Assembly (NCBI RefSeq): GCF_030272615.1
Contig: NC_081410.1
Span: 505,530,442 to 505,594,441 of the forward strand
DNA from: Cryptomeria japonica
Taxonomy: Eukaryota; Streptophyta; Pinopsida; Cupressales; Cupressaceae
Length of the DNA stretch: 64,000 bases
Direction of reading: 5' to 3'
The notes below the pieces were generated by a model. That model had not been told where the DNA came from. It was given only the letters and a program-made list of their open reading frames with translations, and searched no databases. Below are positions 50,401-60,904 of this stretch, in pieces. Within the stretch, counting starts at the first letter, position 1. Each line of letters begins with the position of its first letter. The position numbers and the translations under genes are program-made.

Positions 50401-51887
50401 GGTGTGAAGACACGCTTCTGGAAATTGTTAGTGTTGTCACGCAAGTTGTTATTATGTCCTTGATTCGTGGTTTTGTTTTGAGTATCGTTGGTGTTATTTG
50501 CGTTGGGTTGTCCTTGATTGGTGTTTGGTGCATATGTGTTAGCGTTTGGATTAGCACCTTTAGGATTTTTCATAGCCTAAGGATTTATGAATAATGCGAG
50601 CACTAGTTGCTTAGATTTTGGATCATGTGATTCATTGTTGCCTTCGTTTTTGTTTCGAGTCCAGAATCGAGACTTGTCCAAGTTTTTGTTGTTTTGGTTA
50701 TTGTAGTTTGATGAATTTGTTCCTTCTTTGAAGAATTTGAGCGTTCCCTTTTTGACACAAGATTCCTCTACTTGAATGCCATTTTCAATCAATTTAGCGA
50801 AAGACGGTATGCATTGGAGTTTGAGCCTGTAACCCATCTCACCATTCAAGTTGTTGATGAAGATTTCCATTTTCTCCTTTTCAGGAATATCTCGAGGATA
50901 TCGTGATACCATACGTCGCTAGTGTTGAAGGAATATCATGAATGTTTCATTATTCTTTTGTTTGGTGTTGCAGACGTCTAGCATGGTTATAGCATGTTGA
51001 ATGTTATAGGAATATTGTGTTATGAACTTGTTAACCAATTCATCAAATGATCTAATAGGCGGTGTAATTTTGGATAACCATTCCATTGTTTTCCCTCCCA
51101 AGCTTCTTGGGAATAACCTCATCAGATAGGTGTCATCATGAGCAAATTCAAGACTCATGGTACAGAATTCTCTAACATGATCACGGGGATCACTTTTTCC
51201 ATCATATTTGTCAAATTTAGGCACGTCTGAGTTTGGAGGAAAAGGGATCATGTGCAATCTTCTGTCAAAAGGATAAGGGCAGATTTCATTTAATGAGTAT
51301 CGCACTGTTGTCCCTTGTTGCATGTCTTGCATTTGTCTTTATAATATTTGCATTTGTTGAGTAAGGGCAACCAAAGGCGCATTGTTTTGCTGAAGGAAAG
51401 GTTCTTCCCTTGTATTGACCTTGGGTTGAAACGGTGTATGGAACGGTATGTTTTGCTTGGGAATGTATTGTCTTGGTGTATGTTGCTCTAGTATGTTTTG
51501 ATCCGCGATGTTTTGTCTTGGTGTATGTTGTTCTGGCATGTTTTGATCAGGGATATCTTGTTCAGGGTCGTGTGCTTCCCTTTCCCGTTGTCGTTCTTGA
51601 TATTCATAATGTTGAGGTCGCATTCTAAACACATCTACGTCAAGGTTTTCAGGGAGTTTTACTCCTTTACTTGTGAGCATGAGCAAATATTTTTCTTTGT
51701 CATTTTCCATGAACCTTTCTACAAGATTTTGGAATGAAGCGCTTTCCTGACATTCCTGAAGAAGCTCTTCAGAAATTTTGGTATCCTCTGGGTGTGGACC
51801 TTCAAAAGGATTTGACAACCTTCGATTCATACTGGACTCTGCTTGTGCCTCGCTTTGTTGGTTTTGTTGAGAGCGAGTAACAGGCAT
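44413..51887 (-). pseudogene. G2 gag-pol polyprotein (Tat-like gypsy), nearly one frame
   Basis: One frame runs from MPVTRSQQNQ at 51887 to about 45285, then a single frameshift near 45270 leads to the end at 44413. Gag: FDKYDGKSDPRDHVREF near 51220, and a knuckle-like CDFHCNKGHRTNDC near 50270. Protease: LIDGGAGLNI near 49620, then ILLGRPWIH. A G-patch-like stretch (MQQMGYDGKGPIG) starts at 48872. RT (46743-47534) keeps YVDDLL. A retroviral-type RNase H with a stop follows (about 46400-46680), then a second, archaeal-type RNase H with LYFDGSY, NVAEYEAL and YGDSQLVV (about 45750-46110). Integrase has the His/Cys finger (CPKCQIHG), IITDNG and GNGQVEASNKT, then a C-terminal GPYVI block. In-frame stops disrupt gag and the gag-pol linker. 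Catalytic motifs of RT, the second RNase H and part of integrase look intact. Recent degradation is likely. Confidence 0.95.
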
Positions 51888-52739
51888 TTAGTTAGAAACT
51901 TTCAGTGACGAAGGGGACAAAATCCTCCTCGATATGTTGCTCGGGGGATGGTGGTTCAGGTCAGGGTGTGTTATAAGTGATACACTCATCGGGCAAGAAT
52001 GCCAAATTGATCCTTCCTCCATGGTTTATGATTTGATTAAAAGCGGATTTTTGACAATATGCCCTAGTCTTTAAAGGCTCTTTGTCAAATTCGTTGGATT
52101 TGTTTTGGATATAACATTTGGCGTGATGAAGGAATACTCGATGAGATTTGAAGAGTTGACGATTGATGTATAAAAACTTGTTTCTCTTGATGAATTTGGA
52201 AAAACTAGGTTGTTGTTTCTTCAACGTGATGTAACGATAAAGATTCTTTCTTCTCAGAATATGGGGATTAGTCATGCATAAGTGATCAATGGTTTCCTTT
52301 GATTTGTTTTGAATTTAGTTGATCTTGTTTTGAAAATTCAAGTTTTACTCTTATCAAAGTGAAGGTTTAGATGCCCCTTCATGACAAAGCGTGTCAAATG
52401 ATATGGATAAAAGTCTCCCGATATGGAAACTTGATTTGACAACCTGAGGTTTTTAAACAAGTGTTTTTGAGATGAAATCCGTGAGATGATGAAGGATCCT
52501 TTTGATACTTGTGATGATGTTCCCGGATTTTGACAGGATAGATATGTTTTACCGTGCGATCAGTTTTGGATTTTTACAACGTTTGTTTTGACACAAACTT
52601 TGCTCAAGAAATATCTTTTAAAGCTTTGTTTTTGCTACTCTGCTTTGATGAAAAATGATGCCGATGAAAAGAGGCTTCTGAAGATGTTTTCCAAATTTTT
52701 CAAAATTCCTCACTGTTTTGCCCCCTGTCTTTCTGTTTT
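51888..52739 (-). other. G2 leader next to gag, no gene seen
   Basis: This is untranslated leader of G2 on the minus strand. Short open frames lack motifs. It joins cluster 2 of the phased motif. Confidence 0.6.
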
Positions 52740-53120
52740 TGGTCACACGCTAAAACAGAGACAAGATGTGCTACTAAATTTACTTCATGTGCTAAAAGGA
52801 CGACCACACGCGCTAGGCTGCCCCCAGCCACACGCTAAAGTTCTGACTGTTAAAATTTTCTTTTCTGCCTGTTTTGAAAAGCTATGCGCTAGTATGGGTC
52901 TGCGATGCACTATTTGTTAAACCCTACGTGCTAAAGTTTGGCTTCCACAAGCTAAGCTGATGCTTCCACACGCTAGGCTGTTTTCCCGCTGCGCTAATTG
53001 TTTAACACTATTTTGGAATTTTGGATAAAACGCTACTGTTTTGACCATACATGCTAACTTGATGCTTGGATGCGCTAGTAAAAGTACCCTACGCGCTAAG
53101 AAGTTGTTCCCACGCGCTAA
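52740..53120 (-). repeat. Phased TAGCGCAT cluster 2, in the G2 gag leader
   Basis: On the plus strand the core reads ATGCGCTA or variants (acacgcta, atgtgcta, acgcgcta). Starts are about 52745, 52766, 52787, 52808, 52830, 52884, 52905, 52926, 52947, 52968, 52989, 53028, 53049, 53070, 53091 and 53112. Nearly all steps are 21 bp; the gaps are 54 and 39 bp. On the minus strand (gag sense) an open frame at 52917-53240 reads heptads such as SLACGSI, KLACMVK and LLAHPSI. Confidence 0.9.
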
Positions 53121-54649
53121 ATTGCCCTGATTTTTCCTTTGGTTGGTTTCTTTGTAATTTTTGGATTTGATTGTGAGTTTTTCAGTCTTGATGGATGATT
53201 TTCTGAAGTAGTAAATGCAAGCACAGCACAACAAAGACAACCATTTTTGCCTAATCTAACAAAAAGTGTCTGTTCTACGAGGATGTGTTCAAATCCCCAA
53301 TTTTTTAACAGGTTTGGATACGAATAATACACTTCAGAAAGACTCTTTATTCAAAGGTCATAAATAACATCATAGCCCACTAGTCTCGATACTCTGTCAG
53401 CTCAAACAACCGTGTCACCCCCTAGAGGGCGCCCTTTTTTTTGTCTTTTGCCAGAAATTAACTCAAAGTGAATTGCTTCACAATTGTGTCGTTATCCTGG
53501 AAGATATATGGTGAGTGATCTTGGGGGCGGATTCTTCCCCACCCTTGCACTATGATGTTATAAATGTCTGGTTACCAACTCGGTTCAAGGTTTCTATTTT
53601 TATGGTTCGTAATCAGGCTTCCTGTTCAATCGTCAATGATAAACTCCCTCAAGAGGCTTCCCAACCTTTAGAACAAAGGCTTTACGTATCTTGAGGATAC
53701 TGGGGGAAGGCTAATCGCTGTGCGCAACCGTTGAAAAGGACTTTCGTCACTTTCCACTTTTGATTATAGTGGGTTGGAACACTTGGCGTCAAAGTCATTT
53801 CCCACTTAGGTCATTCCCTTCACACCGGCCATAAATGGCTTTAAGAGTTGATTCCAACTCCTTGGGAAGGCAGGCTTGCTAAAGGATTTTATTTGCTTGA
53901 AGTAAAGAAAGCTTTAAGAGTGGTCTGGATTCTTTATCACCCAGTTAAGGGGAGAGCATATTCCTTCCACTTTCGAGACAAGGCAAACAATTTTTCTTTT
54001 TAGCCTTTCAAGATAAATGATTTGCTAACTTCTATTGGGAGATGTTGCTCCAAAAAGCATGGTGTTAATTTTATTTCCCAAATCAGTGATTATTTAATCT
54101 AAGGAAATAATTGAGTCAACAAAGCAAAAGGTTCGATTTGGTCAACAAAAGAAAAATCGGTAAACAAAAGGGGAATAACTTCCCTCTTTGATTGCAACAA
54201 AATTTTTAGGTGAAGTTCTTTCCGTTGCAAAAAAAATAAAAATTTGAAAATGAATCCTTTTATACACCAAAGGATGGTGAGGTTCTTTTTATAGCTATTT
54301 TTGCAAAAAAGGAAGGTTTGTATGGTTCTTTTTAAAGCCCAAAAATAGGTTTCCTCCTATGAAAGCAAAAAATGTTCTAACTTGTGGTTTTTTTTATAGC
54401 CCAAAGGAAACAAGTGAGTTCAATTTTAAGAATAAAAGAAGTTCAAAAATTTAAACTAACTTAACTAAGTTAGTGAAAATCCTAACTATCTTAATATATT
54501 TTTTTTTAAATTAAGCTCCCATCTGCAACAAATTTGTTAGAATCCTGCAAGAAAACAAGTGGAAAATGTTAGATGGTTGGTGGACTTCAACAAGTCTACT
54601 TTTTTACTCCCGGTTACAGATTTCAAATTTTTTATTTCTATCTGTTTTC
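53121..54649 (-). other. G2 leader between two motif clusters, no gene seen
   Basis: AT-rich leader with A/T homopolymer runs and repeated gttctttttatagc-like segments near 54280-54400. No protein motif or RNA gene was recognised. Confidence 0.6.
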
Positions 54650-54926
54650 GATGCGCTACAGAACAAACTGTACGTGCTACAATATATCCGTGATGTGCTA
54701 AAAGAAATTTGTGATGCACTACACTGTTTTCAGGATGCGCTACGCTGTGTTCCGAAAGCGCTGCTCTGTTTTTCTCCCGCGCCGAGACCTACAGGAAAAA
54801 TTAAATATTCTGATGCACTAATAGACAAACTCGACGCACTAGATGATGGACCCAACGCGCTGAACAGTGAACTGGATGCGCTAGGCTGTTGACCAGATGT
54901 GCTAGGGAATGATTCCCACACACTGA
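54650..54926 (-). repeat. Phased TAGCGCAT cluster 3, just inside the G2 primer site
   Basis: Plus-strand cores (ATGCGCTA or variants) start at 54651, 54672, 54693, 54714, 54735, 54756, 54777, 54813, 54834, 54855, 54876, 54897 and 54918. Every step is 21 bp except one of 36. The 13 bases between cores show little similarity. On the minus strand the frame gives SLAHLVN, SLAHPVH and related heptads. Confidence 0.92.
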
Positions 54927-54991
54927 TTCTCGTTTCCCGTGGACCTGCAAAAGTGGTTATATTTGAAAACCGATTTGATATATGGGGTAAT

Positions 54992-55009
54992 GCCCCATGG
55001 TGGGCACCA
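54992..55009 (-). promoter_or_regulatory. G2 primer binding site
   Basis: On the minus strand this reads TGGTGCCCACCATGGGGC, four bases after the 5' LTR. It begins TGG as a tRNA 3'-end complement should and is not the initiator-Met site used by the copia elements here. I do not assign the tRNA. It contains the palindrome gccccatggtgggc in imperfect form. Confidence 0.8.
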
Positions 55010-55013
55010 GAAA

Positions 55014-56447
55014 TGTATGAGGGAAAAGCGGGCCGATAGAACTCAATATGTGAAAAATGGAGCTCAATGGAGCCTTGCTCACACACCCACAAGACTTCTT
55101 GGTGCAAGCTACGGAGTCATGAGGTATGGCTCAGCTTCCCAAGGATGGTTCCATGGTTCTCTATCTTACACGGTCCCTCAAACCAATGTTTTTGCTCTCA
55201 TATCACTGAGCAAAATGGTTTAGGGATGGCAAATGCAAGAACGAGGGATGCTTTTGTTGATTTTAAGATGAAATGCATCCTAAGCTATGCATGATGCTAC
55301 AAATGCAATAAACTAGTTATAAGATGACAAGATTAGTAAACAATACTATCCTAGCATACTATATTAGTTCATGATTTAAGCTAAATGATAAGGAACATAC
55401 TCTAAATTAGCATGTTTAGATTAATTCCTATTTAAAAGAGAAGCTAAATGATGAGCATACAAAATATGAAAACTTAAATGGATTTGAGTATAAGTGTGAT
55501 GCTAAAGACTTGGATATGAAAAATGGAGGAATGAGAGCTCTATTTATAGCAAAAACAGGGCAATGGATGGTCAGGATTGAAAGAGGCAATCAAGGGCCAA
55601 GTTTGAAAGTTGGGAATCCATGTTTGTAATTGGCACCAATGAAATGGTGACAATTGTCAACATAAGGTTGGTTGAGAGGAGGTGTAAGAAGCATTAAATG
55701 CTTGAGAAGACCTCATGGTTACCCTAGGGGTTAAGGGTTAAGGTTAAGTTAAGGTTATCCATTGGATAAAGCTTTTACCCAAAGGATAAACTCTTGTGCA
55801 AAGGTTTAAGGATAACCATGGTCAAAGCAATAAATGCTTGATGAGACCCTTGGGTTAGATGGAGGTTGATTTTATGGAAATTCTTTAACCATGTAAGAGG
55901 GTTTAAGTTAACCATTAATGGTTATGAAGACTTTGGGGATAACTTTGTAAGAGTCCTTCCAAATTTGGGAGCATTCAACGCTTGTTGAATGGATAAAGGC
56001 TTTAATGCATTTTGAAGACTTTACTCCAAATTTGAGAAGTGACCTCCTCAAATTTAGGGAAAAGGGATAATGGATGGGTTTGGGTTAATTAATTAGGTTT
56101 AGAAGAATTTAGAAGAGGTTAGAAAGAGGGTTGGGATGCAAGTGGGAGGTGTAGGATTTTGCAAGTGGGTGAGGGAAAATAGGTTTTAATTGAATTTAAT
56201 TCAATTTGGTTGTACTTAAATAAATTAGATTTATTTAATTTAGGATAACCATTTTAATTAAATTTGAATTTAATTAAAAAGTGGATAGGGGAATTAATTG
56301 TATAAAATGATTTATTCTATTAAATGGTATAGTGAATTTAATTGAGTAATTTACTTAATTAAATAGAGGAATGTGGATTACTTAATTAAACAGAGAAATG
56401 AACATAAAATATTCATTTAGGAATATGGTCATTTTTATACATCTACA
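55014..56447 (-). repeat. G2 5' LTR
   Basis: It is 1434 bp, TGTATGAGGG to ATCTACA on the plus strand. It matches 32843-34297 closely, with a short deletion near 55980 and another near 56385. Confidence 0.96.
55541..55548 (-). promoter_or_regulatory. G2 LTR TATA box
   Basis: On the minus strand this reads tataaata within ctataaatagagctc. It is the probable core promoter for the G2 genomic RNA and is conserved in the 3' LTR. Confidence 0.7.
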
Positions 56448-57446
56448 ATAATCATTTTGGGGGACTATGACAGTCTAGAGTCTAAGTTGGTCAAATTATG
56501 CAAAAGTTGTCATATTGTCAATTTGTTGTCATGACAATTTTGCACTTTTTGTAAATCGGGATTCTCCAAAGGGCAGTGAGTTTGAAAAATAGTTGGAGGA
56601 GGTTATGGTCATTTGGGAAACACCTTTAAAGGCCCCAAACACCAAAAAATGTAATTTAGTTGTGTTGGTTTATTTGGGGAAGGAATTGGAAGCATCAAGA
56701 ACTGTTGGAAACTCGAAAAAAACCATCTAATTTTTTTTGATTGCATATTGAAGGTGGATTGGTAAGAATGCTCATAGCATAGATCCTGTAACTAGATTGT
56801 TTTAACCTTTTTTTTTCTTTTAGTGTGAAGTCTTGAAGTGATCGTTGCCCCATTCTACAAGCAAATCTCTACCAGGTAGCCTAAAACCCTTAAACCCCTA
56901 GGGTTTGACTACAATAATGGGTTTTGGCCTATCAATCCTTAACTGAACTCTCTATCGTTACAGGAGATGATAGGACACTGTATCATATGTCAGTACCAAA
57001 ATCCATTAAGAGGATGCAACAGGGTGAAGAGGATGGAGAACTAACCCTAGGTCTGGCATCTCTATGTGACAGACTAGTTTGATGAGTGCAGTGCATGAGA
57101 ATCGAGAGGTAGAGAACTAGGAAAGGGTTTGAATGTGGTAGAAGAGTATTTTGGAGGTTTGCATAATACTTCATGGTCAGTGGTGGTCATCCATTAGGAG
57201 AACCAAACCAATTTGTGAAAGGTGTTCAGTCAAATAGGTCTAAAAGCCTTATTAGATCTGTTAGTGCAGCACCGGTTGGAATATCTGCAAGTTGTTCTGG
57301 TACCAAAAACTAAGATATTGTTTAGAACTCCCAAAAGGGTATCTGAAAACATAATTTGTTTGTCTAGATCCTCAGGGTTTCAAAAGTTATCACCTGATTC
57401 CTTCAAAAGGAGGCCTAATAGTAACCGGTTTAGGTTTGTGGGCGAG
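56448..57446. other. Sequence right of G2, possible decayed exon
   Basis: Starts with the right target site ATAAT and continues the locus broken at 32842. A pyrimidine-rich tract ending cgttacag at about 56963 is followed by an open plus-strand stretch (LYHMSVPKSIKRMQQGEEDG, then a stop by about 57080). This may be a decayed exon, but I do not recognise it. Nothing else is supported. Confidence 0.3.
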
Positions 57447-57860
57447 TCAAGATTGATGTTCCAGTGGACCTAAACCATAAAATCTTGTTTCATTTGTGTT
57501 CAAGTGTTCTGAGAACACCCCTCCAAGGATTGTTGTATTGAATTGGTCAAGTGGGATATTCAAACCCTTAAGCCTAGCAATAGCCCACTCATTGTTTGCT
57601 AGGGTGTGTGTGTAGTCACACAAGAACTTGAGAAGTGCTAGAGTTCTGTAAGTGGACATAGTGGAGCCTTGAGGTTTTCCAAGGTGTTGTTTGGTGTCAT
57701 TGAACCATTGCTTGACTTGGTGTTGTGTTAGGATCTTTGGAATCAGGGATAACCAGTTGAGTCTGTGAACCTTAGAAGTTGACTGGTTAAGGTTAACCTC
57801 CTTCCGGTTTGTTGCCTCCTCATCACCAAATTTCTCCAAAACACTTGCAGACTTAGCCAA
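57447..57860 (-). CDS. Uncharacterised open frame, possible gene remnant
   Basis: An open minus-strand frame of about 137 codons has balanced, protein-like composition (for example LNWLSLIPKILTQHQVKQWF and YRTLALLKFLCDYTHTLANN). It lacks an ATG at its left boundary and a stop precedes it, so it may be an internal exon or a pseudogene piece. I recognise no family. It lies on the same strand as the unknown ORF at 28044-31097, which would be downstream of it if G2 were absent; a link is only a guess. Confidence 0.3.
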   Translation of the reverse strand: MAKSASVLEKFGDEEATNRKEVNLNQSTSKVHRLNWLSLIPKILTQHQVKQWFNDTKQHLGKPQGSTMSTYRTLALLKFLCDYTHTLANNEWAIARLKGLNIPLDQFNTTILGGVFSEHLNTNETRFYGLGPLEHQS

Positions 57861-59070
57861 AATTCACCAAAACACTTGGGGACTTGAGTAGATTAAAGAA
57901 ACTATTCCCAGACTACCCAAAAGACCACAACCAAAAGACCAAGTGGACAAAAATGTAGGGGGTCCCCATTTGGAATGTGGTAATGTGTGATTAGGTCACA
58001 ATATACCGCCATAACCAGCTCTTAAAATCCCATATTAGAAGCTCAGGACCTCAATTACCAGTTATTTGTAATCCCCTTTTATCCAAGGATAGTGTTTACC
58101 ACATTTGCTATGAAGAAGCAAGGACAAATAAGATAATACACTATATTAACAAATATTTTAAAATGAAATTATATTTGAAGTAGAATCTGTATAAGAAGTC
58201 TTATAAATTATTAGTTTATATTTTATTGAAGTTCTTAAGTGTTTGTTGGTTATAATTGAGTGAATAAAAAAATTAAAATGTTTGATTTATCACAAAAATG
58301 AGACACTCCTTATATTGTAATAAGTTAGAAATATCCTCGAACTGGTTGAAGTAGCTTATAGATTTCTGATTGTAGCCTTTTATCTTGGAGTCATAAGAGA
58401 TCAATCATGGACATAATCTCTAATAACCTTCACGATTGTAACCTAGTTTTAATGTCTCAATACGTTTCATTAGTTCAAAACTTCATATGACCATGTGAAT
58501 TGTTTGACAAGGTAAACAAAAATAGATTGTGAAGTTTGTGAGGACAATTATTGAATTATTTAAATTTTAGATTTTAATGGTAGAAAGACACTTATAGTAT
58601 CGAATTGCAAAATTTCTTGATGAATTGGGAAATACAATTTAACCTATTTATCTCATTTGGCAAATTGATTGTGGTATGCCAAGACATTATATACTCATCA
58701 TTTTTACAAACATAAGGATTTGTCAAAAACAACCCATTTAATTGGCTAAACATATCATTATGTGGAGTACAAACTAAAGTGTAAAATACTCAGATCATCA
58801 TGAAATTCATTTAATAAACTTGTAAGGTGGTGATGGAACACATTAACTCTCTAAAGTTGAAGAGAATTTTGAAGAACCTCCGCATCTTCATCATCTAATA
58901 AGTTATCATGAGGGAAAGAAATATGTAGAGTAAGAGAAATAGATAAATAAGAAGTTCGAGATGTTAATGCACATATTAGTGAGATTCCTAAACCCTAAAC
59001 AAGTTAAGAATCTCTTGTAAAGAAGATTGTATATGTGCAGGGCCAAGAAGCCTAAAGGATTTAACCTCTT
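57861..59070. other. AT-rich spacer, no gene seen
   Basis: A short duplication of ccaaaacacttg lies at about 57836-57880. The rest shows no motif, RNA gene or repeat that I can support. Confidence 0.6.
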
Positions 59071-60833
59071 TGTTGAACATATTGTCATTGATGTCAAATT
59101 CATTTGTCTTGGAGAATTGAGTAGCTTGTCGAGCTTGAGCAACTTGATGAGCTTGAGGTGCTTGACGAGCTTGAGCTGCCTACTTGCCTATTTGAGGTGT
59201 ATGCTTGTTTGTCTACATCAGCTCTTTTTAGTGCCTACTTGTTAACTTCTCTTATTGAATTTTCAATAAGGTGATTGATATATTTCATTTCATATCCTAG
59301 TGAGTTGTTGGGTATCAAATTTCTAAAGGTTTTTTTTACATCGACTTATATGGGAATCATATGGATGTTGGCTAAGATCAACTTTATACCTGTCAATTAT
59401 TTGTTATGCATACCTACAATCTTACATGTTAAGAGAGTTGAGAGGCTATTTATATGTTTCAATTATGCTTTATGGTTCGATTCTGAGCAGCACTCGGTTT
59501 TACGTTTTTTTTTCCAAAATCGAATTTGTTGAGACTGAACATGTGTTTTACATCAGTAGGTGTGTGTTAGAATGTGTAAATCGATTCAACTCTTTACAAG
59601 TGACTTCTATCATATTGAAGGTATGAAAGAACGGTTTTGTTCTTAAACAAAAAGATTGTTTTCTACAAGATATAAGGAATTTTTAGAATCGGGTTGAAAA
59701 TAGTATTCAGAGTTTTCTGCATATTACTTTTCAGATTTTTTTTTTAATAAAAAACATCTTTTTTCTGCTGAGTTACTTTGGGGGTTGTTGATTCAGCAAA
59801 AAGTGAAGCATTTTTTTTGTGTGAGCTTTATACAGTGTCAAACATTTGGTATTCAAGCTATGTGAAGAGCATCGTATTATTTTTGGAAACATTATTTGAT
59901 TTTGACGTCTTCCATTTTTAGTCTTTTGATGAGTTAAGAGAAGGATGTATTTTTAAAAATGATATTACAACAAATAAACGTCTGGGTTGTAAGATTGTTT
60001 TGGGATTTGTCTGCAGAGGTTGTAACATGTTGATTTCTTCAGTGGGATTCTATGTGGTTGGTGCTGTTTTTTTTTTTCGTGTGTGGGGTGTTGAAAAGTG
60101 TAAAAAAAGTCTTTTTGAGGATTGAGATGGTTATGATGATGTAGTTTTTCGAAGACTGTTTTTGTTGTGAAAAGGTATGAAAATTTATTAACATGAAGTC
60201 ACTGTGTGAATATAGTATTTTTGTATGTCTTTACAGCATGCTTGACTGAATGAGACAGTGACTTTTGATTTGTAAATTATTGTTTGATAAAAGGAATTAG
60301 CAACTATGCTTAATAGAAAAAGAAGATATGGAGATATTCTTTTTAATATTGATTATGAGACTGTAAAGATGTGGAACAAAAACAAACACTGAGGAGGATT
60401 TATACTTTGGTGGTGAGAGATTTGAAGATTGAAAGTCTACAAGTGTGTAAAAGGGTGGATAAGGAAATGATGTTCTGGATGATGGACTTCTATATGTAAG
60501 TAGATTTGCCAGTGGTTGTTGTATTGTACAAATTTCTCAAAAATTGCAATTCTGAGGTTCGTGCAGCATCAGCTAGTTTAGATTGGTGCCCTTTGTGAAT
60601 TGGAGCTCATTGTTGTAAATTGGGTTGGTGTCCTCTGTGTGTTGGAGTTGGTGCCCATCTTGATCTTTAAAGAATTATCTCTGAACTGTATTTTTTTACC
60701 CAAAAGGGTTTTCCACATGAAATCTCGAGTTTATGTTCTTATGTGTATTCTTTGTTGTTTATCTTTGTGATTTCAAGTTTAAATTTGTTAAAATATTGTT
60801 TCACCTCCTTCTTAGTATTTTTTGTGTTTTTCA
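59071..60833 (+). repeat. C4 putative 5' LTR
   Basis: It runs from TGTTGAACATATTGTC to tttttca, just before the primer-site remnant. It contains three 18-bp units of gagcttgag type at about 59130-59183. No second LTR copy is in the window, so the left boundary is inferred. Confidence 0.5.
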
Positions 60834-60835
60834 AT

Positions 60836-60847
60836 TAGCATCAAAGA
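60836..60847 (+). promoter_or_regulatory. C4 primer binding site, decayed
   Basis: tagcatcaaaga aligns with TGGTATCAGAGC with several changes, two bases after the LTR end. Confidence 0.5.
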
Positions 60848-60904
60848 AGGATACATTCTATTAAATCTTAAAAGCTTGAAGGATTGATCCCATTAGATCA
60901 AAAG

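Larger units (their letters stand above)
32843..56447 (-). mobile_element. G2: Tat-like Ty3/gypsy retrotransposon, 23.6 kb with nested solo LTRs
   Basis: Two LTRs of about 1.45 kb (32843-34297 and 55014-56447) are highly similar and open TGTATG. The target-site duplication is GTAAT (32838-32842) and ATAAT (56448-56452), one mismatch. The minus-strand order is 5' LTR, primer site, long leader, gag-pol, an opposite-strand plant-mobile-domain ORF, purine tract, 3' LTR. Two RNase H-like domains and an antisense extra ORF downstream of pol are known features of the Tat lineage (for example Grande and Retand). Excluding S1 and one target copy (5112 bp), the element is about 18.5 kb. Confidence 0.95.

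Noticed and set aside
52740-54926. CRISPR-like array (short conserved cores with variable spacers)
   Set aside because: The core is only 8 bp and degenerate, the spacers are 13 bp, and the sequence is inside a plant LTR retrotransposon with no cas genes.
32843-56447. The 1.45-kb direct repeats as a segmental duplication
   Set aside because: TG/CA ends, a near-perfect 5-bp target duplication, a primer site next to one copy and a purine tract next to the other show that they are LTRs.
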